Source: Propionibacterium sp. (lineage in GTDB: Bacteria > Actinomycetota > Actinomycetes > Propionibacteriales > Propionibacteriaceae). Taken from it: a stretch of 61,157 nucleotides of DNA. The stretch covers positions 1 to 61,157 of the forward strand of contig JALHFX010000004.1 in NCBI GenBank assembly GCA_022837595.1. Reading direction: 5' to 3'. This document shows, in pieces, positions 1 to 8,796 of this stretch (positions within the stretch are counted from its first letter, which is position 1; each line of letters begins with the position of its first letter). Below the pieces are notes generated by a model. That model did not search any database and was not told where the DNA came from. It saw only the letters and a program-made list of their open reading frames with translations. Position numbers and translations under genes: made by a program.

Positions 1-95
1 GTGTGGTAACCCCGATTCTTGAGGGTCTCGACCCCTCTCAACCCGCCGACACGCCCACCATCGGAACCACGCTCACCCCACGCTCAAGTACGAAG

Positions 96-128
96 AGCCG
101 GAAAAGTGAACTCGATAATTCCGTTGGA
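96..128 (+). repeat. Direct repeat, left copy
   Basis: This 33-bp sequence centred on AAAAGTGAACTCGATAATT matches 2959-2991 in the same orientation with three mismatches. An inverted partial copy lies at 2930-2949. The two direct copies bracket the DUF1801 remnant and the two-gene cassette. Confidence 0.8.
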
Positions 129-175
129 CGTCTATGGCATCGTCGCTGCGGCACGATCAGTCGAACCCGGCTGAG

Positions 176-622
176 TCAACCGACCGCCTTGGCGGCCAAT
201 TCACGTAGTTTCTGTCTGACATCGCTGGTGACCTCGAGCATTGCGAAGGATGTCGGCCAGAATGGACCGTCGTCACGCTTCGCGGATTCGTCGAACGCGA
301 CGGTGCCGTAGCGGGAGTTCCATCGTGACGCGGGCTGGTAGAAGACGACCACCTTGCCGTCGCGGGCGCACGCCGGGAAGCCGTACATGGTCTTCGGGTC
401 GAGATCAGGGGCCAACTCGGTGACGAGATCGTCGAGCAGCTGCGCGATCTGCTTGTCAGCACCTTCCGAAGCAGCGATCGCATCGGCGCCGGCCTGCACC
501 TCCGCGCCCGCTTCGCCGAGCCCTTGAGGCCGGTGCTCGCGCGCAACTCGGGGATGAACGATGTAGTGAGGTGGACCTTGAGTTCCGATGACACTATCGC
601 GGTCGAGTCCCAGGATTCCCAA
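176..622 (-). pseudogene. DUF1801-like protein, probably 5'-truncated
   Basis: The C-terminal two thirds read like a DUF1801/YdhG-type small protein. The recognisable parts are a helical stretch ending in LVTELAPDLDPKTMYGFPA, then DGKVVVFYQPASRWNSRYG, then DDGPFWPTSFAM. Similarity stops near base 510. Upstream residues read like translation of unrelated DNA and overlap the start of the plus-strand gene at 554, so the normal N-terminus seems to be gone. A shortened protein could start at an internal GTG near 505, but no ribosome-binding site is visible there. The family's function is not firmly known; some members are called iron chaperone-like. The loss probably accompanied arrival of the neighbouring cassette, which is inference. 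Confidence 0.55.
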
Positions 623-2056
623 TCGGATGACTCGCCCACCGAGCGCTACACCGTAGCCAAACAGGCTTTCGATGCCTTGATGGCAAGCGATTTCCCAGAC
701 TTCACAGTGGAGCAGTACGCCACTGAGAAGATCGCCGCGGAAGGTACCGACGCTGAGACGCTGTCAGCCAAGCTCTGGGCGGGAGCACAGTCAATCCCGG
801 GCCGGCTCGACCTCACCGGCGACGGAAAGATCGGGCTCGACGACGCGAGTGCAGCCGTAAAACAAGCCGCGGACCACATTGGCGAAGCCTGGAATAAGGT
901 CACAGATATTAGCAAAGAAGACGTTGCTGATGCTGCGTCTGCAGCCGGGCACGCAGCGGCTGAAGCTGGCAGAAAGATAGCGCGTTTTGATTATGGCGGC
1001 GCGATAGGGCGAGCAGCACGGCGAGCCAAAGAAGCGGCGCAAGGAGTCGACGCCGACACTTTTCGAGCTGGCCGCCACACCCTAACGAAGCTGGGCAAGA
1101 CTGCCTCTGGCGTCCAAGGATTTCAGGATCGGCGAGAAGCCGCGGAGATCAAACAAATCAGCGAAGCATACGTGAACGCTGCAGAGGCCTTGACTGACGA
1201 ACGTAGGGCCCAGCTGAACGCACGCATCGAAGAGTTCGGCGCCTTGCGGCTCGAGGCGCTACACCAGACTCTGGGTCGATTCTTGGTCATCCTGGACGCG
1301 CTCAAACAGAACAACAGGGCAAAAGAATACGAGCTACTCGCCGGGATTGGCATCGATACGCAGACTCTTGATTCGATGGGCACCCTGGACATGACCGTCC
1401 GCGAAAGCCTGCGCAATACGGCGACGACGGGCGCACTGGGAGTTGCTGCGGTCTTCGGCACTCCGGCCCTTGTCTATGGTGCGGTAGGCGCGCTCGCCAC
1501 AGCATCGACGGGCACTGCGATCTCAGGCCTGTCCGGGGCGGCAGCTTCGAATGCGATTCTCGCGTGGCTCGGCGGAGGCAGTTTGGCTGCAGGCGGCGGC
1601 GGTATGGCCGCGGGCGCGGCCGTGCTGACCGGGATTACCGTGGGTGCGACAGCCGGTGTCACGCTCTTGTCCGCCGGCATTCTGATTTCCACCCATTACG
1701 CAAAGAAGCTGACCGACGCGAAGACCTATCAGAAGGACGTTGCGCTGGCCATCGCCAATCTGGAAAACGCGTGGCTGGTCATGGACGGGATCATCCGCCG
1801 TGTTGACGAACTCACCGCGGTAACAAACGAGTTGTGGCAACGGCTAACACCGCTCCTTGACCGCCTAGAAGAGTTGGTCCCGGTATTCGATCCCGCAGAC
1901 GTTAGTCACGCCGAAGTGTTCAACCAATGCGGACTGCTGGTGAAGACGATGGTGGAGCTGGCCCAGGTTCCTCTGTTCGGCGATGATGGCGAGCTCACAG
2001 ACGAGAGCTTGTCCATCACGGTGCACGTGAAGAAAGTCTTGAATACGGAGGTCTAG
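554..2056 (+). CDS. Unknown protein with EF-hand-like loop and glycine-rich membrane region
   Basis: I cannot name this family. The protein is about 500 residues. A helical N-terminal part holds DLTGDGKIGLDD near residues 90-101, which fits a calcium-binding EF-hand or dockerin loop (Asp at 1, 5 and 12, Gly at 6, Ile at 8). Residues about 290-380 are hydrophobic and rich in Gly, Ala, Ser and Thr, including SGLSGAAASNAILAWLGGG, and resemble membrane-inserting hairpins. A helical C-terminal tail of about 120 residues follows. The start is uncertain: the frame is open from a TTG at 524, with ATG at 554 and ATG at 680. Its stop overlaps the next gene by one base, so the two are probably translated together. 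A membrane-acting effector is possible but unproven. Confidence 0.7.
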   Translation: MNDVVRWTLSSDDTIAVESQDSQSDDSPTERYTVAKQAFDALMASDFPDFTVEQYATEKIAAEGTDAETLSAKLWAGAQSIPGRLDLTGDGKIGLDDASAAVKQAADHIGEAWNKVTDISKEDVADAASAAGHAAAEAGRKIARFDYGGAIGRAARRAKEAAQGVDADTFRAGRHTLTKLGKTASGVQGFQDRREAAEIKQISEAYVNAAEALTDERRAQLNARIEEFGALRLEALHQTLGRFLVILDALKQNNRAKEYELLAGIGIDTQTLDSMGTLDMTVRESLRNTATTGALGVAAVFGTPALVYGAVGALATASTGTAISGLSGAAASNAILAWLGGGSLAAGGGGMAAGAAVLTGITVGATAGVTLLSAGILISTHYAKKLTDAKTYQKDVALAIANLENAWLVMDGIIRRVDELTAVTNELWQRLTPLLDRLEELVPVFDPADVSHAEVFNQCGLLVKTMVELAQVPLFGDDGELTDESLSITVHVKKVLNTEV

Positions 2057-2682
2057 TGGTGAATGACGATCTCAAGCAGCTCTTGTTTGTCTTGTATCAG
2101 GAGTTCGGCGATCAAGGCATGGCGTGGGTGCAGGAGCAGGTTGCAGCGCGTTTAAGCGAGCCTGCAGCTGACTCCAGCGCACAAGACGACGCAGATACTG
2201 CTGGACCAGAGACCGAGACCGAGACCGACGAGACCATTTACGACGATGGCGAGGCTTTCTCGGCTAAAACGCAGGCCGGTGTGCAAGACCTGGCGGCAGA
2301 TTCACTCCTTTCCCCAGAGCACGTAATAGATGCGGTGTTTGGCTTGGTCACCCTGGCTGGCGAAGTACGAAAATTTGAGGAGGCTCAGGTAACCAAGCGC
2401 GTCGGCATCGCTGCGGAACGCGATATCGCCATTGCGAACATCAAGGCCCAGCAGGAACTGCTGCAGAACTATTTGGACCGGTCCTTCGATGAGAGGGCAG
2501 AGAACTTCAGTAGATTGTTCACGGTTGTCGACAATGCGCTCGAAACGAACAACATGACCGCCTTGGCAATGGGACTGGAATCAGTCGTCAAATTGGCCGC
2601 CTCGTCCCCCTTCAAGGATCTACGCACCGTTGAAGCGACCGCTGCCGCACTGGCAAACCCCGACCATGAGTGGGACTTCTAA
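2056..2682 (+). CDS. Unknown partner protein with acidic linker and helical C-terminal domain
   Basis: This 208-residue protein starts with tandem GTG codons at 2056 and 2059. A GGAGG at 2047-2051 favours 2059. The upstream stop TAG shares base 2056. A short helical N-terminus (1-35) leads into an acidic linker (36-65), then a long predicted helix around AERDIAIANIKAQQELL and a compact end containing FSRLFTVVDNALE and SSPFKDL. I recall this C-terminal pattern, with an R/K-rich coiled coil before LAxSSPFKDL, from many uncharacterised bacterial proteins. No catalytic motif is visible. It probably acts with the upstream membrane-type protein. Confidence 0.7.
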   Translation: MVNDDLKQLLFVLYQEFGDQGMAWVQEQVAARLSEPAADSSAQDDADTAGPETETETDETIYDDGEAFSAKTQAGVQDLAADSLLSPEHVIDAVFGLVTLAGEVRKFEEAQVTKRVGIAAERDIAIANIKAQQELLQNYLDRSFDERAENFSRLFTVVDNALETNNMTALAMGLESVVKLAASSPFKDLRTVEATAAALANPDHEWDF

Positions 2683-2929
2683 GGCGGTTCGGAACCCGGA
2701 TGCTGGACTCGGCGGGTACCGAGCAACAGCCGGTGCTTACTAATGACCCAGGCCAAGGTGTGTGCCCTGCGATGATCGCGCGTCTCTTCCAGGCTCGTCG
2801 CGATCCGCACTTTGCTGATCCTGGAACTCGATTTGAGCATCACGCTGGTCCTCAGAGACAGATCACGAGAACGCGGCCGGAGCATTCGTCCGAGTAGCTG
2901 CGCAAGCGACTGAACAGGCAGGCTGCGCG

Positions 2930-2991
2930 CAATTATCGAGTTCACTTTTCCCTCGTATAGCCGAAAAAGTGAACTCGATAATTGCGTTGCA
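2930..2991. repeat. Inverted repeat plus right copy of direct repeat
   Basis: CAATTATCGAGTTCACTTTT (2930-2949) is the exact reverse complement of 2965-2984, separated by 15 bp, so a 20-bp stem can form. The right arm with its flanks (2959-2991) matches 96-128 at 30 of 33 positions. The rest of 2683-3044 holds no convincing gene. Confidence 0.85.
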
Positions 2992-3044
2992 GCTTTCTGA
3001 CCACCGCGCGGCACAGCCCCGCCCCTTCATGACAGGACTCGGCG

Positions 3045-3662
3045 TCAAACCCCGCGCGGCCAAACCGGCAGAACTACCCTCCTATGGGTGGTGTTGATCA
3101 GACCTGCTGCCGAGTTGTACCAGGCGAGGCAAGCCGCCCCCAGCCCGAGCCAACCGCCTATCCGGGTGGCGGCGGTCACTTCGAAGAGATCACCGACAGT
3201 CAGCGCAATGAAAGCGCCCAGCAGCACAGCGAAGGTAGCGAAAACCCCACCGGTGACCTTGCTGACAGCAACCGTCATATAAGCGGTGAAAATCGTCCAG
3301 CCGAGCAGGAAGATGCCGACACCTTGCGACTTCGGCGCGTCGGTTGCGAAGAAATCGGGGTGGGTCGACAGATACCAGAAGGACATCCAGAATGCACCGT
3401 AGGAACAGAAGGCGACGCCACCGAATTGGTTGTTCTTGAAGAACTCGATCACGCCGGCGATGAGTTGCGCGATACCGCCATAGAACAGTGCGAGACCGAA
3501 GACCACCGGCTCTGCTTTGACGTCGAGAAGTCCGGCGTTGAAAACCGAGAGGACGAAGGTGGTCATGGCGAACGCCGCAAGTCCAAGAGGGCCGGGATCA
3601 GCAATCTTGAACGTGGGCGTCGACGTGGTGGTGATAGATGGCGCGAGCGCGGGAGCAGTCAT
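3045..3662 (-). CDS. satP: Acetate/succinate uptake transporter, GPR1/FUN34/YaaH family
   Basis: This integral membrane protein of 205 residues has six hydrophobic segments, the usual size for acetate-proton symporters of the AceTr family. The N-terminal motif appears as DPGPLGLAAFAMTTF, close to the family's NPAPLGL signature. Later motifs include FGLALFYGGIAQLIAGVIEF and SYGAFWMSFWYL. It probably imports acetate or a similar short carboxylate across the cytoplasmic membrane. The ATG at 3662 opens just before the hydrophilic N-terminus. It is transcribed alone. In a propionic-acid-type metabolism acetate handling makes sense, but the substrate is inferred from the family only. Confidence 0.88.
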   Translation of the reverse strand: MTAPALAPSITTTSTPTFKIADPGPLGLAAFAMTTFVLSVFNAGLLDVKAEPVVFGLALFYGGIAQLIAGVIEFFKNNQFGGVAFCSYGAFWMSFWYLSTHPDFFATDAPKSQGVGIFLLGWTIFTAYMTVAVSKVTGGVFATFAVLLGAFIALTVGDLFEVTAATRIGGWLGLGAACLAWYNSAAGLINTTHRRVVLPVWPRGV

Positions 3663-4010
3663 TTGGGCTGCCTCTCGGTAGGTCCAGCTGGAGGTGTCGG
3701 ATGATGTTCACATCGGTTGCGAACTCTGTTCAATTCAGTCTAGGGGTAGACGCCTCCCGCGTCTGAACAGGGGTTGACTAGCAACTGGACGCGGGTTTGC
3801 CTCCATGCTCGGCGAGTGTGCAAACGCTCATGACTCCCGGCTGACCGATACCGCGGAAGGGGTTCGACCAATGAGGCATACGACGCTCGGGAGCACACAC
3901 CGGCACGGTACGCGGATTCAGCCGAGGACACTTTCCCGATGGCCTGCCTGCAGAACACCCGCCACTGAACGGTTACCTTCAGATCCGCGCGACAAGGCCT
4001 TGTCGGGCAC
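3663..4010. other. Intergenic region with no recognised gene
   Basis: The stretch between the satP start and the hydrolase remnant must hold the satP promoter, but no clear -35/-10 pair was found. Short open frames here have no recognisable domain. Confidence 0.4.
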
Positions 4011-4478
4011 CTATTCGTCCCTAATGAAGGCGATCAGCTGCTGATTGAATGCCTCGTGCTCGTTCCAGTGGGGACAGTGGCCGCTCTCCTCGAAGACCGT
4101 GAGCTGACCATGCAGCGGCGTCTGCGCGAACCAGGTCATCGACTCGAGCGGGAATGACGGCGAGTGGGCACCGGTCACAACCCATGTCGGCATGGTGAGT
4201 CTGGCGACCACATCCCGCCAGTCGGAAACGAAATGGTCGAGCTTCAGCGCCAGCAGCGGACTAGTAGCGAAATCCGCGACTTTTCCGGCGGCAGCCAGCA
4301 TCGTCCGCACGTCGTCCGGCTTGCGGGGTTCACGCCCAGGGTCACCCCATGGCTCTTGGCCGACCACCTGTTTCCGGAGCTTATCCCAGGTACCGTCACG
4401 AATACCTAGGTGTGAGTCTCGTCGCGTCAGTTCGTCAATTCGACATTTACGCTCTTGTTTGCCAGCCCCTGCACGCAA
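4011..4478 (-). pseudogene. C-terminal remnant of an alpha/beta hydrolase
   Basis: About 130 readable residues match the cap and C-terminal part of an alpha/beta hydrolase. They include LTMPTWVVTGAHSPSFP, where the acid residue region lies, and ESGHCPHWNEHEAFNQQLIAFI, which carries the catalytic histidine. The oxyanion loop and the G-x-S-x-G nucleophile elbow of the N-terminal half are missing, and no in-frame continuation is visible upstream. The frame breaks near 4450-4480, immediately before the mcrBC operon. The gene is therefore probably dead, and its loss may be linked to insertion of the restriction genes. Confidence 0.6.
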
Positions 4479-4585
4479 GCGTGACCTTGGTGCGACCCGA
4501 CGTTAACAGCGTGAAGACGTGCCGTGGCTAGCCCAAGTCCCGTCACGGCCGCACTCATGTCAATGCTGCGTGGTAGGAAGCGTAT

Positions 4586-6820
4586 ATGTCGCAACAGCAC
4601 GTTGAAGTGGCCACCGATTCCATCGTCTACGCATCCCGCCCGGTTCCCGAGCGCGAGATTGCTCAGCAGGTGCGGTTCCTGATCGATCACATGCTCGGCG
4701 ATGGGTTCTCGGTCATTGATCCGAATGCGCGCATCTGGACTGTCGAGGCAGCCGAGGAGCTACGCAGACGGATCGAGGACAATCCCTTGACCGGTTCGAG
4801 AGGCCAGTGGGACAAACTCGATGAGCAGCTGAGTGGCGCTTCGCGTGAAGTGATGCTTCTTGCTGCTGAGCTCGTGTTCCTGCGTGACCATCCGGTGCGG
4901 ACCGCGCTGCCGGCAACGCGTCGGGAGCACTTAGAGCGTATCCTTAGCCACCTGGACGATCCGGTCCGGATTCCTCCGGAGATGTCAGCAGCGCTTGATC
5001 GTCCTTCTGACGTGGCAGGCTTCAAGGCAGGCCAGGGCTACTGGGGAGGCTTGTGGCTCCATCTCATCTGGTCAGCCAGATTTGTGCGTCATTGGGCTGG
5101 TCTGCCCGAATCTGATCGAACAAGTGCCGCGACCGATCCGTGGCAGGTGCAACGCCAAATGCTGGCCTCTGGCCCGGATCGTCCAGACATCCGCAACGCG
5201 ATGCAGTTCTTGATCGGCCCTGAGGTATTCGAACCCATAACCTCCGCCAAGATGAAGCGCGAGATCCGTGACGGACTGGCCGACCGAATCGAAGGCGTCT
5301 CGGGCGACAGCCCTGATGCGATCGACCGGGATCTGTTAGCTATCCGTTCTGTTCTGGCCCGTGAGATCAAGGGGCCGTTCCATTACTGGACGACTGGCGT
5401 CAAAGAGCTGTGGCAGCCCGATCCCTCGGCAAGCACCAGCGAAGATGACAGCGTCCCTCCAGAATCTCGCCCGACCCACTATTGGATCTATTCTCCCGGC
5501 CGCGGCGCTTCAGAATGGCCGGAGTTCTCCGCCGCTGGGATCATGGCCATCGGTTGGGACGAGCTGGGCGATTTGGCGCAATACCCCGATCGGGAAGCGA
5601 TACGACAGGCGCTGGATGTCGACAACTCCGGCGACCCGATGCCCAACAACGTGCTCGCCCTGTGGCAGTTCCAGCATGAGATGGCCGAAGGCGACATCGT
5701 CTATGCGAAGCGGGGACGCGACGAGATTGTGGGCCGTGGTGTTGTCAGGTCCGCCGCGCGTTTCGAGCCGGATCGTGCAAGCTACCATCATGTGCGATCT
5801 GTCGAGTGGACGCATGTAGGAGTTTGGACTCACCCGCGCAAGGCGGTGATGAAAACACTTACCGACATCACCGCAGACCGCGACTACGTCGAGGACCTCC
5901 AATCCGTCGTCGTCGGCGACGATGAGCCAGACCCCGAGCCAACACCGACGCCGACTCCTGGCTATGACAAGCAGGCCTTCCTGAACGAGGTCTTCCTATC
6001 GGCGGGACGGTACGATCGCCTGCGTTCGCTGGTGATGCGCAAGAAGAATGTCATTTTGGCTGGGCCACCCGGAGTCGGGAAGACCTTTGTTGCCAAGCGT
6101 CTGGCGTACTCGATCATCGGCGCCAAGGACCCCAATCGCGTCCAGATGGTTCAGTTCCATCAGAGCTACTCGTACGAGGACTTCGTGATGGGATATCGGC
6201 CGACGGAATCCGGGGGTTTCACGCTAGCCGAAGGGCCGTTCTACAGGTTCTGCGAAACCGCTCGAGCTGATGATCCTGAAAGGCCGTACTTCTTCATCAT
6301 CGACGAGATCAACCGGGGAAATATCTCCAAGATTCTCGGCGAACTGCTTCTGCTGATCGAAGCAGACAAACGAGGCCAGCAGCTCCGCTTGCTCTACAAG
6401 AATGAGACCTTCTCCGTGCCGCCCAACCTGTTCATCATCGGGATGATGAACACAGCAGACCGCAGCCTGGCTGTGCTCGACTACGCTCTGCGGCGTCGAT
6501 TCGGGTTCTTCGAGATGAGCCCCGCCTTCGAGTCAGATGGTTTCACCGATTGGCAAAAGGAGGCCGGTAGTCCGACGCTCGACAGACTGGTAGCTACCGT
6601 CGTCCAGCTGAACGACGCGATCAGCGACGACCCGGCGCTGGGTAAGGGATTCTCGATTGGGCACAGCTACCTGACCCTCCCGCAAGACGTGTCAGTCGAC
6701 CAGGCGTGGCTCATATCGGTGGTCGAAGATGAGCTGATCCCGCTCCTGCAGGAATACTGGTTCGACGAAGGCGTCAAGGTCGAGGAATGGTCGGCAAAGC
6801 TGCGGAACGCCGTGGCATGA
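4586..6820 (+). CDS. mcrB: McrB-like GTPase/AAA+ restriction subunit with PUA/EVE-like domain
   Basis: This 744-residue protein is the motor subunit of a type IV, modification-dependent restriction system. Residues 1-290 form a helical region with FLIGPEVFEPITSAKMKREI, typical of long McrB-like proteins. Residues about 297-440 form a PUA-superfamily (EVE-like) domain, from HYWIYSPGRGASEWPEF through GIMAIGWDELGDL to DIVYAKRGRDEIVGRG; such domains often read modified bases. The AAA+ domain has Walker A GPPGVGKT at 493-500, Walker B IIDE at 571-574, and NTADRSLAVLDYALRRRF holding sensor and arginine-finger residues. AGGAAG precedes the ATG. Its stop overlaps the mcrC start by 4 bp. Confidence 0.93.
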   Translation: MSQQHVEVATDSIVYASRPVPEREIAQQVRFLIDHMLGDGFSVIDPNARIWTVEAAEELRRRIEDNPLTGSRGQWDKLDEQLSGASREVMLLAAELVFLRDHPVRTALPATRREHLERILSHLDDPVRIPPEMSAALDRPSDVAGFKAGQGYWGGLWLHLIWSARFVRHWAGLPESDRTSAATDPWQVQRQMLASGPDRPDIRNAMQFLIGPEVFEPITSAKMKREIRDGLADRIEGVSGDSPDAIDRDLLAIRSVLAREIKGPFHYWTTGVKELWQPDPSASTSEDDSVPPESRPTHYWIYSPGRGASEWPEFSAAGIMAIGWDELGDLAQYPDREAIRQALDVDNSGDPMPNNVLALWQFQHEMAEGDIVYAKRGRDEIVGRGVVRSAARFEPDRASYHHVRSVEWTHVGVWTHPRKAVMKTLTDITADRDYVEDLQSVVVGDDEPDPEPTPTPTPGYDKQAFLNEVFLSAGRYDRLRSLVMRKKNVILAGPPGVGKTFVAKRLAYSIIGAKDPNRVQMVQFHQSYSYEDFVMGYRPTESGGFTLAEGPFYRFCETARADDPERPYFFIIDEINRGNISKILGELLLLIEADKRGQQLRLLYKNETFSVPPNLFIIGMMNTADRSLAVLDYALRRRFGFFEMSPAFESDGFTDWQKEAGSPTLDRLVATVVQLNDAISDDPALGKGFSIGHSYLTLPQDVSVDQAWLISVVEDELIPLLQEYWFDEGVKVEEWSAKLRNAVA

Positions 6821-7899
6821 AAGATCGATCCATCGCCATCCGGAACATTTACGTAATGATGGCCTATGCCTTCCGCTCGATTCGCAGCACAGGCACGTCG
6901 CCGATTGAAGGAGAGTCGTTCGAACACCTACATGATCTGTTCGCCGAAATCCTGTCGCGAGGCGTTTCTAGGCAAGTGAAACGGGGGTTGCACCGCGACT
7001 ACATCCGCTACGAAGAACAACTCACGACCGTGCGGGGCCGTATCAATCTGACCCGCACAGCACGGGTTCGGGCAACAGCAGCAGGCGCCGTCATCTGCGC
7101 CTTCGACGAATACGAGACCGATACACCCCTGAACCGCGCACTCAAATCGGTCATCGTCTTACTTCTCAGGCACGGGACGCTGGCACCCGCACGCAAGGAC
7201 GTGCTTCGCCGACTCCTGCCATATCTTGACGCCGTGACGCTCGTCGCGCCGCAGTCAATCCGCTGGAACGAATTCAGTTTTCACCGCAATAACGCGGGTT
7301 ACCGGCTGTTGCTCGGGGCATGCGAGTTGGTCGTCCGTGGGCTCCTGCCGACCGAGAAGGCAGGAGCCAGCAAACTGGACGCCTGGCTCTGCGTGGAAGC
7401 GATGAGCAGCCTGTACGAACGTTTCCTTCGCGAGTATTACACCTTTCATCACCCTGAGCTCTCCCCCACAGCGCGGACTATCGAATGGGACTACGACGGA
7501 AAGACTGCTGTGGGCGCAGAGCAACTCCCGGCAATGCGCACCGATGTCACGCTGCGTGGTGGCGGTCGCACCCTCATCATTGACGCCAAGTACTACGCAC
7601 AATCGCTGCAGACCGGACAATTCGGAAACCTCAGCGTCCACTCCGCCAATCTGTATCAGCTACTGGCATACGTGAAGAACGCAGATATCCACCAGGACGG
7701 GAGCGTCAGCGGACTCCTTCTCTACGCAAGAACAGACGCGCCGAACCAACCGGACCTCGACATCAACGTTCAAGGCAACCGCATCGCTGCGAACACGCTC
7801 GATCTCAACACGCCCTGGTCCCAGATCCAGGATCAGCTGGAGGCAGCTCTGCAACTCCTCGATCCCTCGTCGGTGGTCACCAACCCCGGAAACCCCTAG
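6817..7899 (+). CDS. mcrC: McrC-like nuclease subunit of the type IV restriction system
   Basis: This 360-residue protein starts at the ATG of an ATGA overlap with mcrB. An upstream in-frame start at 6787 would lie inside mcrB and is less likely. The N-terminal half binds the McrB ring in studied relatives. The C-terminal half carries a PD-(D/E)xK nuclease core: RTDVTLRGGG near residue 241 and TLIIDAKYY near 251. The acidic D...DAK pattern looks intact, so the nuclease should be active. With McrB it would cleave invading DNA carrying modified cytosine or another mark. Its target modification cannot be read from sequence. Confidence 0.92.
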   Translation: MKDRSIAIRNIYVMMAYAFRSIRSTGTSPIEGESFEHLHDLFAEILSRGVSRQVKRGLHRDYIRYEEQLTTVRGRINLTRTARVRATAAGAVICAFDEYETDTPLNRALKSVIVLLLRHGTLAPARKDVLRRLLPYLDAVTLVAPQSIRWNEFSFHRNNAGYRLLLGACELVVRGLLPTEKAGASKLDAWLCVEAMSSLYERFLREYYTFHHPELSPTARTIEWDYDGKTAVGAEQLPAMRTDVTLRGGGRTLIIDAKYYAQSLQTGQFGNLSVHSANLYQLLAYVKNADIHQDGSVSGLLLYARTDAPNQPDLDINVQGNRIAANTLDLNTPWSQIQDQLEAALQLLDPSSVVTNPGNP

Positions 7900-7989
7900 G
7901 AACCAAACCCAAGACGGTTCATACCGACGTCCAGATAGTCTGTCCGTGGCACCCCTGATATGGCTGGGCAACGGTCGCGGGGCACACCG

Positions 7990-8796
7990 TCAGCCCTGTT
8001 CCCCCAGTTTCACCGAACGCACCGAACGTAGCGGCGATATGACTGGCACCTGGTCGAGGATCTGATCGACTCGGGCATGCACACCGTAAACCTCCCGGAT
8101 CAGCGATTCGGTGAGGACTTCTGCCGGCGTCCCCGCTGCCGCGAGTTGGCCAGCACGGTCCAGCACGATCAGATGGTCTCCATAGCGGGCAGCCAAGTTC
8201 AGGTCATGCAGCGCCAGAACCAGATCGACACTCTGTTGGCGAACGACCTGCACCAGGATTTGGCAGAGTTCCAATTGGCGCTGGAGATCCAGCGAGCTGG
8301 TCGGTTCGTCCATCAGGATGATCCGCGGACGTCTCACCAGGGTCTGGGCGATAGCGACCAGTTTCTGCTGGCCACCGCTGAGTGCAGTCATCGGACGCTG
8401 AGCAAGCTCGAGAATATCGAGATAGCGGAGAACTTGGGTAACGGCCTCAAGATCGGCGTCAGCCACCCGGGAGCGTAACTGCGGGAGCCTGCCCAGCAGC
8501 ACAACCTCAAGCACCGTGAGACGATTTCCGCTACCTTCGGACTGCGGCAGGTAGGCCATGAGTTCAACCACCCGGTGTAACGGCAGCCCCATCAGGGAGG
8601 TACCGTCGTAGCTGATTTCTCCGCGGGGCCGCAGCAAGCCGAAAATGCACTTTAGAAGGGTGGATTTCCCCGCGCCGTTGGGGCCGAGGATCACATTCAG
8701 CCCGGGCCGGAACTCCAGGTTCAGGTTTTCAAAGACCTGCTGGTGCGATGACCCGACGCGATAAGCGAAACTCAAGTCGTTCACCTTCAGGGTCAT
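7990..8796 (-). CDS. btuD: Corrinoid/iron-type ABC transporter ATPase
   Basis: A complete 268-residue ABC ATPase of the FecE/BtuD class. It has Walker A GPNGAGKST near residue 38, signature LSGGQ, Walker B IILMDEPTSSLD and the H-loop histidine in LVLALHDLNLAARY. It powers import with the permease, whose stop overlaps this start by 4 bp. The operon's substrate is suggested by the cobalamin riboswitch upstream of its first gene, so a vitamin B12 or corrinoid role is preferred over ferric siderophores. The btu symbol rests on that regulation, since these ATPases are hard to tell apart by sequence. Confidence 0.85.
   Translation of the reverse strand: MTLKVNDLSFAYRVGSSHQQVFENLNLEFRPGLNVILGPNGAGKSTLLKCIFGLLRPRGEISYDGTSLMGLPLHRVVELMAYLPQSEGSGNRLTVLEVVLLGRLPQLRSRVADADLEAVTQVLRYLDILELAQRPMTALSGGQQKLVAIAQTLVRRPRIILMDEPTSSLDLQRQLELCQILVQVVRQQSVDLVLALHDLNLAARYGDHLIVLDRAGQLAAAGTPAEVLTESLIREVYGVHARVDQILDQVPVISPLRSVRSVKLGEQG

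Noticed and set aside
3084..3704. 206-residue plus-strand open frame
   Set aside because: It is antisense to the transporter gene, which has clear transmembrane and family motifs.
3740..3958. Minus-strand 72-residue frame after the transporter
   Set aside because: It has no ribosome-binding site, no domain and no sign of coding bias.
7900..7989. Terminator between mcrC and the ABC ATPase gene
   Set aside because: No stem with a convincing loop and T-tract was found in this short convergent gap.
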